In this document: piece by piece, positions 1 through 5,085 of the stretch
Position numbering within the stretch: the stretch's first letter is position 1
Layout of the letters: each line of letters begins with the position of its first letter
Source: Coriobacteriales bacterium
GTDB taxonomy: Bacteria; Actinomycetota; Coriobacteriia; Coriobacteriales; UBA8131
Direction of reading: 5' to 3'
Assembly: GCA_031286975.1 (NCBI GenBank)
Contig: JAITTM010000093.1
Location: 1 to 5,264, forward strand
Length of the DNA stretch: 5,264 bases
Notes under the pieces: model-generated
Database searches by the model: none
What the model saw: the letters and a program-made list of their open reading frames with translations, nothing else
What the model was told of the DNA's origin: nothing
Made by a program: the position numbers and the translations under genes

Positions 1-1158
1 CTGCTCATCGGCGGCACCACTGGCTCGGGCAAGTCGGTCGCCATCAACGCGATGATCATGAGCATGCTCATGCAGGCAACGCCGCAAGAGGTGCGCATGG
101 TGTTCATCGACCCCAAACGCGTCGAGCTCAGCCTCTATAACGGCATCCCGCACCTCTATGTGCCGGTGGTGACCGACCCGCAAAAGGCCGCCAGCGCCTT
201 GGCCTGGGGCGTCATCGAGATGGAGCGCCGCCTCAAGGTCTTTGAGAAGGAGGGCGTGCGCAACATCGGTCAACACAACGTAAAGGCCCATGAGGCAGGG
301 GAGAAGTTCGAGCTGCAAGCGGCAAAGCGCCTCGCCCAGGCCCCAGCGGCGACCGAGGCCGCGGAGGCCGCGGAGACCGCGGACGATGCGCCACCCACCA
401 AGCGCCTGACCCCCGCTCCCGCCCCCGACGAGCTCCCCGAGATAATGCCCTACATCGTCATAGTGATAGACGAGCTGGCTGATCTGATGATGACGGTGGG
501 CAAGGAGGTCGAGGGCTCCATCGTGCGCATCGCGCAACTCGGGCGTGCTGCCGGTATCCACCTCATCGTGGCGACGCAACGCCCCTCAAGCAACGTCATC
601 ACCGGTCTTATCAAGGCCAACATCACCAACCGCATCGCCTTCAATGTGGCAACGGGCATCGACTCGCGCGTCATCCTCGACTCATCGGGTGCCGAGAATC
701 TCATCGGTCTAGGCGACCTGCTCTTCTCCAAACCTGAATTTGGCAAGCCGGTGCGCATCCAGGGCTGCTTTGTGACGGAGGGCGAGACGCAGACCGTCGT
801 CGAGTTCTTGCGGAGCCAGGGCGAGCCCGACTACCACGAGGACATCCTGAGCACCAAGATGGCGGGGAGCATGACGGGCTCCTCGGGAGCTGACAGCCTC
901 GGCGAGAGTGCCGACGACCCGCTGCTCTGGGAGGCCGCCGACATCGTGGCATCGAGCGGTTTTGGCTCGACCTCGACCCTGCAACGGCGTCTCAAGGTGG
1001 GCTACGCGCGCGCCGGACGCATCATGGACATGCTTGAGAACAAGGGCGTCGTCGGCCCCGCTAATGGCAGCAAGCCCCGCGAGGTTCTGGTCGACACCCT
1101 GGAGCTCGAGTCACTCAAGGCATTCGAGCGAAGCGACGGTAGCGATGACTCCTGGTAA
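1..1158 (+). CDS. ftsK: DNA translocase FtsK/SpoIIIE family, C-terminal motor and gamma domain (5' end outside window)
   Basis: FtsK is a septum-located hexameric ATPase that pumps double-stranded DNA to clear and align chromosome termini at division. The window opens in frame just before the Walker A motif, so the membrane and linker regions are missing and 385 residues are visible. Seen: Walker A GTTGSGKS at residues 5-12, DPKRVEL near 37-43, Walker B ending in IDE at 156-158 followed by LADLMM, the family signature ATQRPS at 191-196, then the ITGLIKANI and GAENLIGLGD blocks. Residues about 304-364 form the gamma winged helix, which in the family reads KOPS/SRS polarity sequences. Between RNIGQHN (87-93) and Walker B lies an Ala/Glu/Pro-rich insert (about 105-148), longer than I recall for SpoIIIE. 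The gene ends in TAA with a 153-bp gap to the next gene. Assignment is near certain; whether the organism's name for it is ftsK or spoIIIE cannot be told from this part. Confidence 0.96.
   Translation: MLIGGTTGSGKSVAINAMIMSMLMQATPQEVRMVFIDPKRVELSLYNGIPHLYVPVVTDPQKAASALAWGVIEMERRLKVFEKEGVRNIGQHNVKAHEAGEKFELQAAKRLAQAPAATEAAEAAETADDAPPTKRLTPAPAPDELPEIMPYIVIVIDELADLMMTVGKEVEGSIVRIAQLGRAAGIHLIVATQRPSSNVITGLIKANITNRIAFNVATGIDSRVILDSSGAENLIGLGDLLFSKPEFGKPVRIQGCFVTEGETQTVVEFLRSQGEPDYHEDILSTKMAGSMTGSSGADSLGESADDPLLWEAADIVASSGFGSTSTLQRRLKVGYARAGRIMDMLENKGVVGPANGSKPREVLVDTLELESLKAFERSDGSDDSW
355..390 (+). repeat. 9-bp tandem repeat inside ftsK encoding EAA-type triplets
   Basis: GAGGCCGCG occurs at 355-363 and 364-372, followed by the variants GAGACCGCG (373-381) and GACGATGCG (382-390). 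In frame this encodes EAA, EAA, ETA, DDA (residues 119-130) inside the flexible insert before the Walker B strand. The unit is a multiple of three, so changes in copy number would keep the frame. Confidence 0.75.
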
Positions 1159-1161
1159 CGG

Positions 1162-1177
1162 GCGCGCAACCGCGTGC
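1162..1177 (+). terminator. Small GC-rich hairpin just after the ftsK stop (weak terminator candidate)
   Basis: GCGCGC (1162-1167) can pair with GCGTGC (1172-1177) across an AACC loop, giving six pairs with one G-U wobble, four bases after the ftsK TAA. There is no T-run directly behind it, so it lacks the second half of a classical intrinsic terminator. It may only pause polymerase or protect the 3' end. Confidence 0.2.
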
Positions 1178-1189
1178 GCAATCCTCTGT

Positions 1190-1218
1190 GTGACTTCGCG
1201 TGCAAGGGTGCTTATAGA
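1190..1218 (+). promoter_or_regulatory. Candidate sigma-70 type promoter for the RodZ-like gene
   Basis: GTGACT at 1190-1195 (4 of 6 to TTGACA) and TATAGA at 1213-1218 (4 of 6 to TATAAT) are separated by exactly 17 bp, which would start transcription near 1225 with a leader of roughly 87 nt. A separate isolated -10-like TATCAT (5 of 6) lies at 1276-1281 but has no reasonable -35 at 16-18 bp. The 153-bp gap makes a promoter here likely; the exact site is uncertain. Confidence 0.35.
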
Positions 1219-1300
1219 GAGAGCTGGGCCGGTCACATTTTTTGCCTGCCACCCTTCCGCGTCATCTATCTGCGGTATCATGGGTGCAGCACATTTCTGT

Positions 1301-1306
1301 AAGGAG
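1301..1306 (+). promoter_or_regulatory. Strong ribosome binding site of the RodZ-like gene
   Basis: AAGGAG lies 5 nt before the ATG at 1312 and closely matches the anti-Shine-Dalgarno complement. It fixes the start codon. Confidence 0.8.
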
Positions 1307-1311
1307 AGGTA

Positions 1312-2415
1312 ATGGCGGAGCATACGTTCAGCGAACGGCTTGCCAATGGACGACGGAGGCGGGGCCTGAGCATTGAGCAGGTCTCCAGTTCTTTGCGAAT
1401 ACGTCCTGCCATCCTTATCTCCTTTGAGACGGGCGACTTCCAACATATGCCGCTCAAGGGGCATGCGCGCAACATGGTGAGTTCGTACGCGCGCTTCTTG
1501 GGGCTTGATCCGGTCGAGGTGACCGAGGAGTTCTTGCTGGAATACCGCGATTTCGAGAACAGCCAGGGGCATGAGTTCGAGTACCCCTCGCTCTCGCGCG
1601 AGCGGAGCGTTGACGACGTGCAACAGGTCGCTTCGATCCGCCCCCTGACGGGCTCGCAACCGCGCGAGACGGTGACGCGGCATCGCGCCCAGGGCTCCCG
1701 CTCCATGTGGAGCAGCGATTCTGCCGCACAGCTCAACCGCGGTTACGACTCCCGCTCGCCCTCGGTGCAGCGCACCGCCAACGCATCAGCTCGCAGGCAA
1801 TCCTACGATGGTGCGCAGACGACGCGCTCGGCTCAGAAGAGCGGCTCGTTTCTCTCACGCCTGCTGGGGCCGATCTTCAGGCATCCGCTCGTGCTGCTTT
1901 TCGTGCTTGTCGTCGTCTTGGCTGTCCTGCTCATTGGATGGGCAGTTCTGGCCAACAGCTGCAAACAGGCCAGTGAGAGCGACGTGCTGCCTGTTACCGG
2001 AGTGAGCAGCCCTGTGGAGCAGGTCGACCCCGATGTGGACCAGGTTGTTGGTGTGGGGCAGGATGCCGATGATGCCGCGGCGCCGCCTGAAGATGATGCG
2101 AGATACGGCCCCTTCACCCTGGTGGTCGAGGTGCCCGAGGGCAGTTCTCCCTGGTTGGAAGTGACGGTCGATGGTGTTGTTGAGTTCTCCGATACGCAAA
2201 ATGGCCCCTGGCAAAGAACCTGGACGGTGACCCAAGGCACAATGATAGCCGTCAATCCGCTCGAGGACGTGAGGGTATTACGCAACGGTGTTGAGATAGC
2301 AGTGCCCAATGATGAACAGATGGGCATAGGGATACTCGAGCTCCAGGTCGAGACCCGACCCACCACGCAGGATCCAGAAACCTCCGATGGGGGCAGCTCA
2401 GGCACAGACGAATAG
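1312..2415 (+). CDS. RodZ-like membrane protein: N-terminal HTH, one transmembrane helix, extracytoplasmic DUF4115-type domain
   Basis: This is a 367-residue bitopic protein with RodZ architecture. Residues about 6-72 form an HTH_25/Xre-like domain (ERLANGRRRRGLSIEQVSS, then a helix around SYARFLGLD). In E. coli RodZ this cytoplasmic domain contacts MreB. Residues about 100-180 are a Ser/Arg-rich disordered linker. A single hydrophobic helix spans about 192-214, preceded by Arg190-His191, which predicts N-in topology. The outer segment 219-263 is strongly acidic, and 265-347 resembles the RodZ C-terminal beta domain, with SPWLEVTVDG and WQRTWTVTQG motifs. The tail 348-367 is low-complexity Thr/Ser/Asp. 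The ATG at 1312 is preceded by AAGGAG. yajQ starts 14 bp downstream, suggesting one transcript. In actinobacteria lacking MreB such proteins have unclear partners, so a cell-shape role is inferred from architecture only. No gene symbol is given because sequence similarity to E. coli RodZ is modest. Confidence 0.85.
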   Translation: MAEHTFSERLANGRRRRGLSIEQVSSSLRIRPAILISFETGDFQHMPLKGHARNMVSSYARFLGLDPVEVTEEFLLEYRDFENSQGHEFEYPSLSRERSVDDVQQVASIRPLTGSQPRETVTRHRAQGSRSMWSSDSAAQLNRGYDSRSPSVQRTANASARRQSYDGAQTTRSAQKSGSFLSRLLGPIFRHPLVLLFVLVVVLAVLLIGWAVLANSCKQASESDVLPVTGVSSPVEQVDPDVDQVVGVGQDADDAAAPPEDDARYGPFTLVVEVPEGSSPWLEVTVDGVVEFSDTQNGPWQRTWTVTQGTMIAVNPLEDVRVLRNGVEIAVPNDEQMGIGILELQVETRPTTQDPETSDGGSSGTDE

Positions 2416-2429
2416 AGAGAAAGGCGATC

Positions 2430-2927
2430 ATGGCAAAGGACAGCAGTTTTGATGTGGTATCCGAGGTCGATTTGCAGGAGGTCGATAACGCCTACCAGCA
2501 GACGCGCAAAGAACTCGTGCAGCGCTACGACCTCAAGGACAGCAAGGCGACCCTCGATTTTGATAAGTCCGCAAAGAACTTCACCCTCACCGCTCCCAGT
2601 GAATTCGTGGCATCCCAGGTGCGCGATGTGCTCAACACCAAACTGGTCCATCGCAAGATCGACCTAAAAAGCCTCAAGTGGAGCGATCCCCAGGCCGCCA
2701 GTGGCATGATGGTGCGCTCTACGGGTCAGATTATCGAGGGCATCGAAAAAGAGACCGCCAGCAAGATCAACAAAGACATCAAGGCCGAGAAATTCAAGGT
2801 CAAGGTGCAGATAGAAGGGGAGAAGCTCCGGGTCTTCTCCGCGTCACGTGATGCCCTGCAAGAGGTCATCGCCTTCTTGAAGGAGCAGGACTACGGCCTG
2901 CCCCTGCAATTCAATAACTACCGCTAG
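2430..2927 (+). CDS. yajQ: YajQ-family (DUF520) nucleotide-binding protein
   Basis: This 165-residue soluble protein matches the YajQ family along its whole length (E. coli YajQ is about 163). It shows the N-terminal signature SFDVVSEVDLQEVDNA, a lysine-rich middle (EKETASKINKDIKAEKFKVK), the segment KVQIEGEKLRV near the end, and the C-terminal block GLPLQFNNYR. The family folds as two interlocked ferredoxin/RRM-like domains. A Xanthomonas member binds cyclic di-GMP and works with a transcription factor; other members have been linked to nucleic-acid or nucleotide binding. The actual ligand here is unknown. ATG 2430 is preceded by AAAGG (2420-2424), 5 nt away. The gene sits 14 bp behind the RodZ-like gene, so it is probably co-transcribed with it, and a 54-bp dyad begins on the base right after its TAG stop. 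Confidence 0.93.
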   Translation: MAKDSSFDVVSEVDLQEVDNAYQQTRKELVQRYDLKDSKATLDFDKSAKNFTLTAPSEFVASQVRDVLNTKLVHRKIDLKSLKWSDPQAASGMMVRSTGQIIEGIEKETASKINKDIKAEKFKVKVQIEGEKLRVFSASRDALQEVIAFLKEQDYGLPLQFNNYR

Positions 2928-2981
2928 ACCACTGATTAACTCATTGCATACCATCTGGTATACAAGCAGTTAATCAGTGGT
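2928..2981 (+). terminator. 54-bp nested dyad after yajQ, probable hairpin terminator or regulatory palindrome
   Basis: Bases 2928-2941 (ACCACTGATTAACT) and 2968-2981 (AGTTAATCAGTGGT) are perfect 14-bp inverted repeats. In the same register, TTG 2944-2946 pairs with CAA 2963-2965 and ATACC 2948-2952 pairs with GGTAT 2957-2961 around an ATCT loop. The whole element is thus one long imperfect palindrome centred at 2954.5, about 39% GC in a much GC-richer region. It starts directly after the yajQ stop and is followed by TTCCTT, a weak U-tract (four T in six). An intrinsic terminator of the RodZ-like/yajQ transcript is the simplest reading; an operator or repeated hairpin element is also possible. 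Confidence 0.6.
2936..2964 (+). promoter_or_regulatory. Candidate extended -10 promoter for rimO-pgsA-cinA inside the dyad
   Basis: TTAACT (2936-2941, 4 of 6 to TTGACA) and TATACA (2959-2964, 4 of 6 to TATAAT) are spaced by 17 bp. The TGG just before the -10 supplies an extended -10 TGn. Initiation would fall near 2971, leaving a leader of about 50 nt before rimO. Because the boxes sit within the palindrome, a similar pair (TTAACT, TATGCA) occurs on the other strand, so the match may be partly a by-product of the symmetry. Confidence 0.3.
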
Positions 2982-2986
2982 TCCTT

Positions 2987-3021
2987 AGGAGAAAGCCTCC
3001 TGGCTGGGATTGGAGTTTTTT
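2987..3021 (+). promoter_or_regulatory. rimO leader with competing hairpins over the ribosome binding site
   Basis: AGGAG 2987-2991 can pair with CTCCT 2997-3001 (5 bp, AAAGC loop). The same CTCC (2997-3000) can instead pair with GGAG 3012-3015, the Shine-Dalgarno of rimO, and outer AAA 2992-2994 can pair with TTT 3018-3020. A third option is AGCC 2994-2997 with GGCT 3002-3005. The first pairing leaves the ribosome site open, the second hides it. The sequence shows the complementarity; any switching is inference. Confidence 0.3.
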
Positions 3022-4416
3022 GTGGCTGACGCAGCTACCACTGTGGCATTCATTACACTGGGATGCGCCAAGAATGAGGTCGATACCAACAAGATGCGTG
3101 CCCTGGTGCACGCATCGGCTTTTGTCGAGGTCGCCCATCCCGAGCTGGCAGACATCGTGGTGGTCAACACCTGCTCGTTCATCACCGAGGCGACCGAGGA
3201 GGCGCTCGGTGTCATCTTCGAGGTCTTAGAGGGGCGCAATTTCACCCAGGGCACCGCCAAACTGGTGGTAGCCGGTTGCCTGCCCGCCCGCTACGGCAAA
3301 ACCCTTGGAACCGAGCTCCCTGAAGTCGCGGCCTTTGTGAGCGTCGAGGACGAAGAGCATATCGTTGATGTGCTGGAGCACCTGCTTGCAGCTAAAGGGG
3401 AGAAACCCGAGCTTTCTCCTTCGCCCGCGCCTCTACATGCACCTTCTCCCGCAGCCGTGTCCGCGCTTGAGCCTTCTCCCACGTCCGTGCCCACCCGCAT
3501 CGTGGACAAGCCCTGGGCCTACGTCAAGATTTCCGACGGCTGCGACCGCTACTGTTCGTTTTGCACGATTCCCTCCATTCGTGGGCGCTATAAAAGCACG
3601 CCCGGCAGCGAGATCGTGGCCGAGGTCGCTCAGTTGGTCGCCGCTGGCGTGCGCGAGATCATTCTCATCGGTCAAGACACCGGCATCTGGGGCGCGGACG
3701 CCAAGGAGCCGGGTCAAAACCTCGCCCAGTTGCTCGATCTTCTCGCTACGAGCTTTCCTGCCACCTGGCTGCGCGTCATGTACCTGCAGCCTGAGGGGCT
3801 CACCACTGAGCTGCTGGAGGTGATGGCAGCGCATGACAACATCTGCCACTACCTTGATATACCCCTGCAACATGCCAGCGCGACCGTGCTCAAAGCGATG
3901 AACCGCAGGGGCAGCGGGCAGGAGTACCTTGAGCTTTTGAGCCGCATACGCAGCATGCTTCCCGCTGTTACCTTGCGCACCACGGTCATCGCGGGTTTTC
4001 CCGGTGAGACGCGTGCTGATGCCCGGGAGCTCGAGCGCTTTATTGCGGCTGCGGAGTTCGACTACGTGGGCGTGTTCATCTACTCGCAGGAGGAGGGCAC
4101 GGTGGCCGGGCGGCGCACTGATCAGGTGCCGCTGCGTACGCGCAAGGCCCGAGCCCAGCGCCTGCGCGATCTGGCTGACACAATCGGCTTTGCGCGCACT
4201 GCCCAGCGTGTGGGGTCAACCTGCGAGGTGTTGATCTGCGAGCAGGACGAGGATGCCGCGGCAGAGGGCGACACACGCGCACTCCTTGGTCGCACCAAAG
4301 GGCAGGCTCCCGAGGTGGATGGCATGGTGCACCTCACCGAGGGTGTACCGGGGCAGATAGTATCTGTTAGGATGGTCGATGCCATTTGTTATGAGTTAGA
4401 CGGAGAGGGCGTGTGA
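3022..4416 (+). CDS. rimO: Ribosomal protein S12 (Asp89) methylthiotransferase RimO, radical SAM
   Basis: RimO adds a methylthio group to an aspartate of ribosomal protein S12, using two [4Fe-4S] clusters and S-adenosylmethionine. From the GTG at 3022 the protein has 464 residues. The N-terminal UPF0004 domain carries cluster cysteines C15 (LGCAKN), C51 (NTCSF) and C86 (AGCLP). A Pro/Ser-rich linker covers about 131-160. The radical SAM domain has CDRYCSFC with C174, C178 and C181, then GQDTG (217-221), YLDIPLQHAS (277-286) and AGFPGET (324-330). A TRAM domain fills about 396-460 and includes APEVDGMV. The QDTG and APEVDG motifs favour RimO over MiaB. GTG 3022 is preferred over the in-frame TTG at 3010 because GGAG (3012-3015) stands 6 nt before it, whereas the TTG has no suitably spaced site. 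pgsA follows after 6 bp. The extended linker makes it slightly longer than the 441-residue E. coli protein. Confidence 0.94.
   Translation: MADAATTVAFITLGCAKNEVDTNKMRALVHASAFVEVAHPELADIVVVNTCSFITEATEEALGVIFEVLEGRNFTQGTAKLVVAGCLPARYGKTLGTELPEVAAFVSVEDEEHIVDVLEHLLAAKGEKPELSPSPAPLHAPSPAAVSALEPSPTSVPTRIVDKPWAYVKISDGCDRYCSFCTIPSIRGRYKSTPGSEIVAEVAQLVAAGVREIILIGQDTGIWGADAKEPGQNLAQLLDLLATSFPATWLRVMYLQPEGLTTELLEVMAAHDNICHYLDIPLQHASATVLKAMNRRGSGQEYLELLSRIRSMLPAVTLRTTVIAGFPGETRADARELERFIAAAEFDYVGVFIYSQEEGTVAGRRTDQVPLRTRKARAQRLRDLADTIGFARTAQRVGSTCEVLICEQDEDAAAEGDTRALLGRTKGQAPEVDGMVHLTEGVPGQIVSVRMVDAICYELDGEGV
3412..3501 (+). repeat. Degenerate 30-bp tandem repeat in the RimO linker
   Basis: Three successive 30-bp units start at 3412, 3442 and 3472 with CTTTCTCCT, CCTTCTCCC and CCTTCTCCC. 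They encode decapeptides starting LSPSPA, PSPAAV and PSPTSV (residues 131-160), and units two and three keep further matches downstream (TCCGCG and TCCGTG-type positions). The repeat sits exactly between the cluster-binding N-terminal domain and the radical SAM domain, and its unit length preserves the frame. Confidence 0.6.
4402..4409 (+). promoter_or_regulatory. Distant ribosome binding site of pgsA within the rimO 3' end
   Basis: The purine run GGAGAGGG ends 13 nt before the pgsA GTG at 4423, which is further than ideal. With the rimO stop only 6 bp ahead of that start, translational coupling by reinitiation is likely. Confidence 0.4.
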
Positions 4417-4422
4417 CGCTTC

Positions 4423-5085
4423 GTGGCAAAACGAGAGCCGTATAAGGACATATTCACCGCTGCCAATATCGTGACGATGTCGCGCATAGTCTTGATACCC
4501 GTCTTCGTGTTCCTGCTTCTGGCTCCCTGGCCCACCTGGGCGCCCGATGCTGCCATGGCCTACTGGATAAAACCCTGGATCGCCGCGGCTGTATTCGCAC
4601 TCCTTGCGCTGACTGACGGCGTGGACGGCTACTTGGCGCGTTCGCGCAACGAGGTCACCACGCTGGGCAAGTTCCTCGACCCTTTGGCCGATAAGATACT
4701 GGTGACGGCGGCGCTTTTGGCCCTCATCGAGTTGGGGGAGTTGCCTGCCTGGATTGCGCTGGTCATCATCGCGCGCGAGTTCTTGGTCTCCGGCCTGCGC
4801 ATGGTCGCCTCCGCCGAGGGCGTAGTGATCGCCGCGAGCTGGTTTGGCAAGGTCAAGACGGTCTTTCAGATCATCGCCGTGATCCTCTTCATCGTCAAGG
4901 ACAGCCAGGCAATCTGGTTTCTGGGCGGCACCTTCGTGCAGTTCGTGCAGGTCATCGCATGGTTGGTCATGATACTGGCGCTGGCACTCACGCTGCTTTC
5001 GCTGGCGGATTACTTCATCAAATCGAGTGCCATCCTCGGCCTGCCCCTTAAAGGCACCGGCGAGAAGCCCAGGGATGACCAATGA
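4423..5085 (+). CDS. pgsA: CDP-diacylglycerol--glycerol-3-phosphate 3-phosphatidyltransferase
   Basis: PgsA is an integral membrane enzyme that joins CDP-diacylglycerol and sn-glycerol-3-phosphate into phosphatidylglycerophosphate, releasing CMP; this is the committed step to phosphatidylglycerol and cardiolipin. The CDP-alcohol phosphotransferase motif is complete: D65, D68-G69, A72-R73, G82, D86 and D90 with the standard spacing. PgsA-specific features are [15 protein letters not shown] at 15-29, the REFLVSGLR block at 118-126 and [11 protein letters not shown] at 139-149. Hydrophobic helices are visible at about 22-40, 51-63, 92-116, 147-158 and 172-192. At 220 residues it is somewhat longer than E. 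coli PgsA (182); the extra length includes the loop around 35-51 and a polar tail after 205. GTG 4423 is the first start after the rimO TGA and gives a natural N-terminus. It lies in an apparent rimO-pgsA-cinA operon, overlapping the next gene by 4 bp. Confidence 0.95.
   Translation: MAKREPYKDIFTAANIVTMSRIVLIPVFVFLLLAPWPTWAPDAAMAYWIKPWIAAAVFALLALTDGVDGYLARSRNEVTTLGKFLDPLADKILVTAALLALIELGELPAWIALVIIAREFLVSGLRMVASAEGVVIAASWFGKVKTVFQIIAVILFIVKDSQAIWFLGGTFVQFVQVIAWLVMILALALTLLSLADYFIKSSAILGLPLKGTGEKPRDDQ
5071..5075 (+). promoter_or_regulatory. Ribosome binding site of the cinA-like gene inside pgsA
   Basis: AGGGA ends 6 nt before ATG 5082 and 9 nt before ATG 5085. It supports starting at one of these two tandem ATGs; the 5082 choice gives the better spacing and the common ATGA stop-start overlap. 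Confidence 0.5.

Noticed and set aside
1189..1237. TGTGAC...GTCACA as a CRP-type binding site
   Set aside because: CRP half-sites are separated by about six bases; here the gap is 37.
1159..1311. tRNA or small RNA gene in the ftsK-RodZ gap
   Set aside because: No cloverleaf, no T-loop consensus and no strong extended hairpin could be found; only a six-pair hairpin and promoter-like boxes are visible.
908..1312. Plus-strand 134-codon frame from within ftsK to the RodZ-like start
   Set aside because: Most of it is the ftsK gamma domain in another frame, with Arg/Ser/Ala-rich composition typical of frame shadows in GC-rich DNA.
1111..1683. 190-codon minus-strand frame covering the ftsK-RodZ gap
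   Set aside because: It overlaps coding sequence on both sides and shows no domain. The gap is better explained as a promoter region.
1833..2651. 272-codon open frame on the minus strand across the RodZ-like gene and yajQ
   Set aside because: It is antisense to two well-supported genes, runs across their boundary, and its product is Ser/Thr-rich low-complexity with no recognisable motif.
2928..2981. Insertion-sequence end or attachment site
   Set aside because: Only one palindrome is present, with no transposase or integrase remnant or flanking direct repeat, and both neighbouring genes are intact.
3412..3501. Possible CRISPR-like array from evenly spaced CCTTCTCCC repeats
   Set aside because: The repeats are 9 bp, degenerate, in frame inside rimO and encode a Pro/Ser linker; there are no distinct spacers of CRISPR length.
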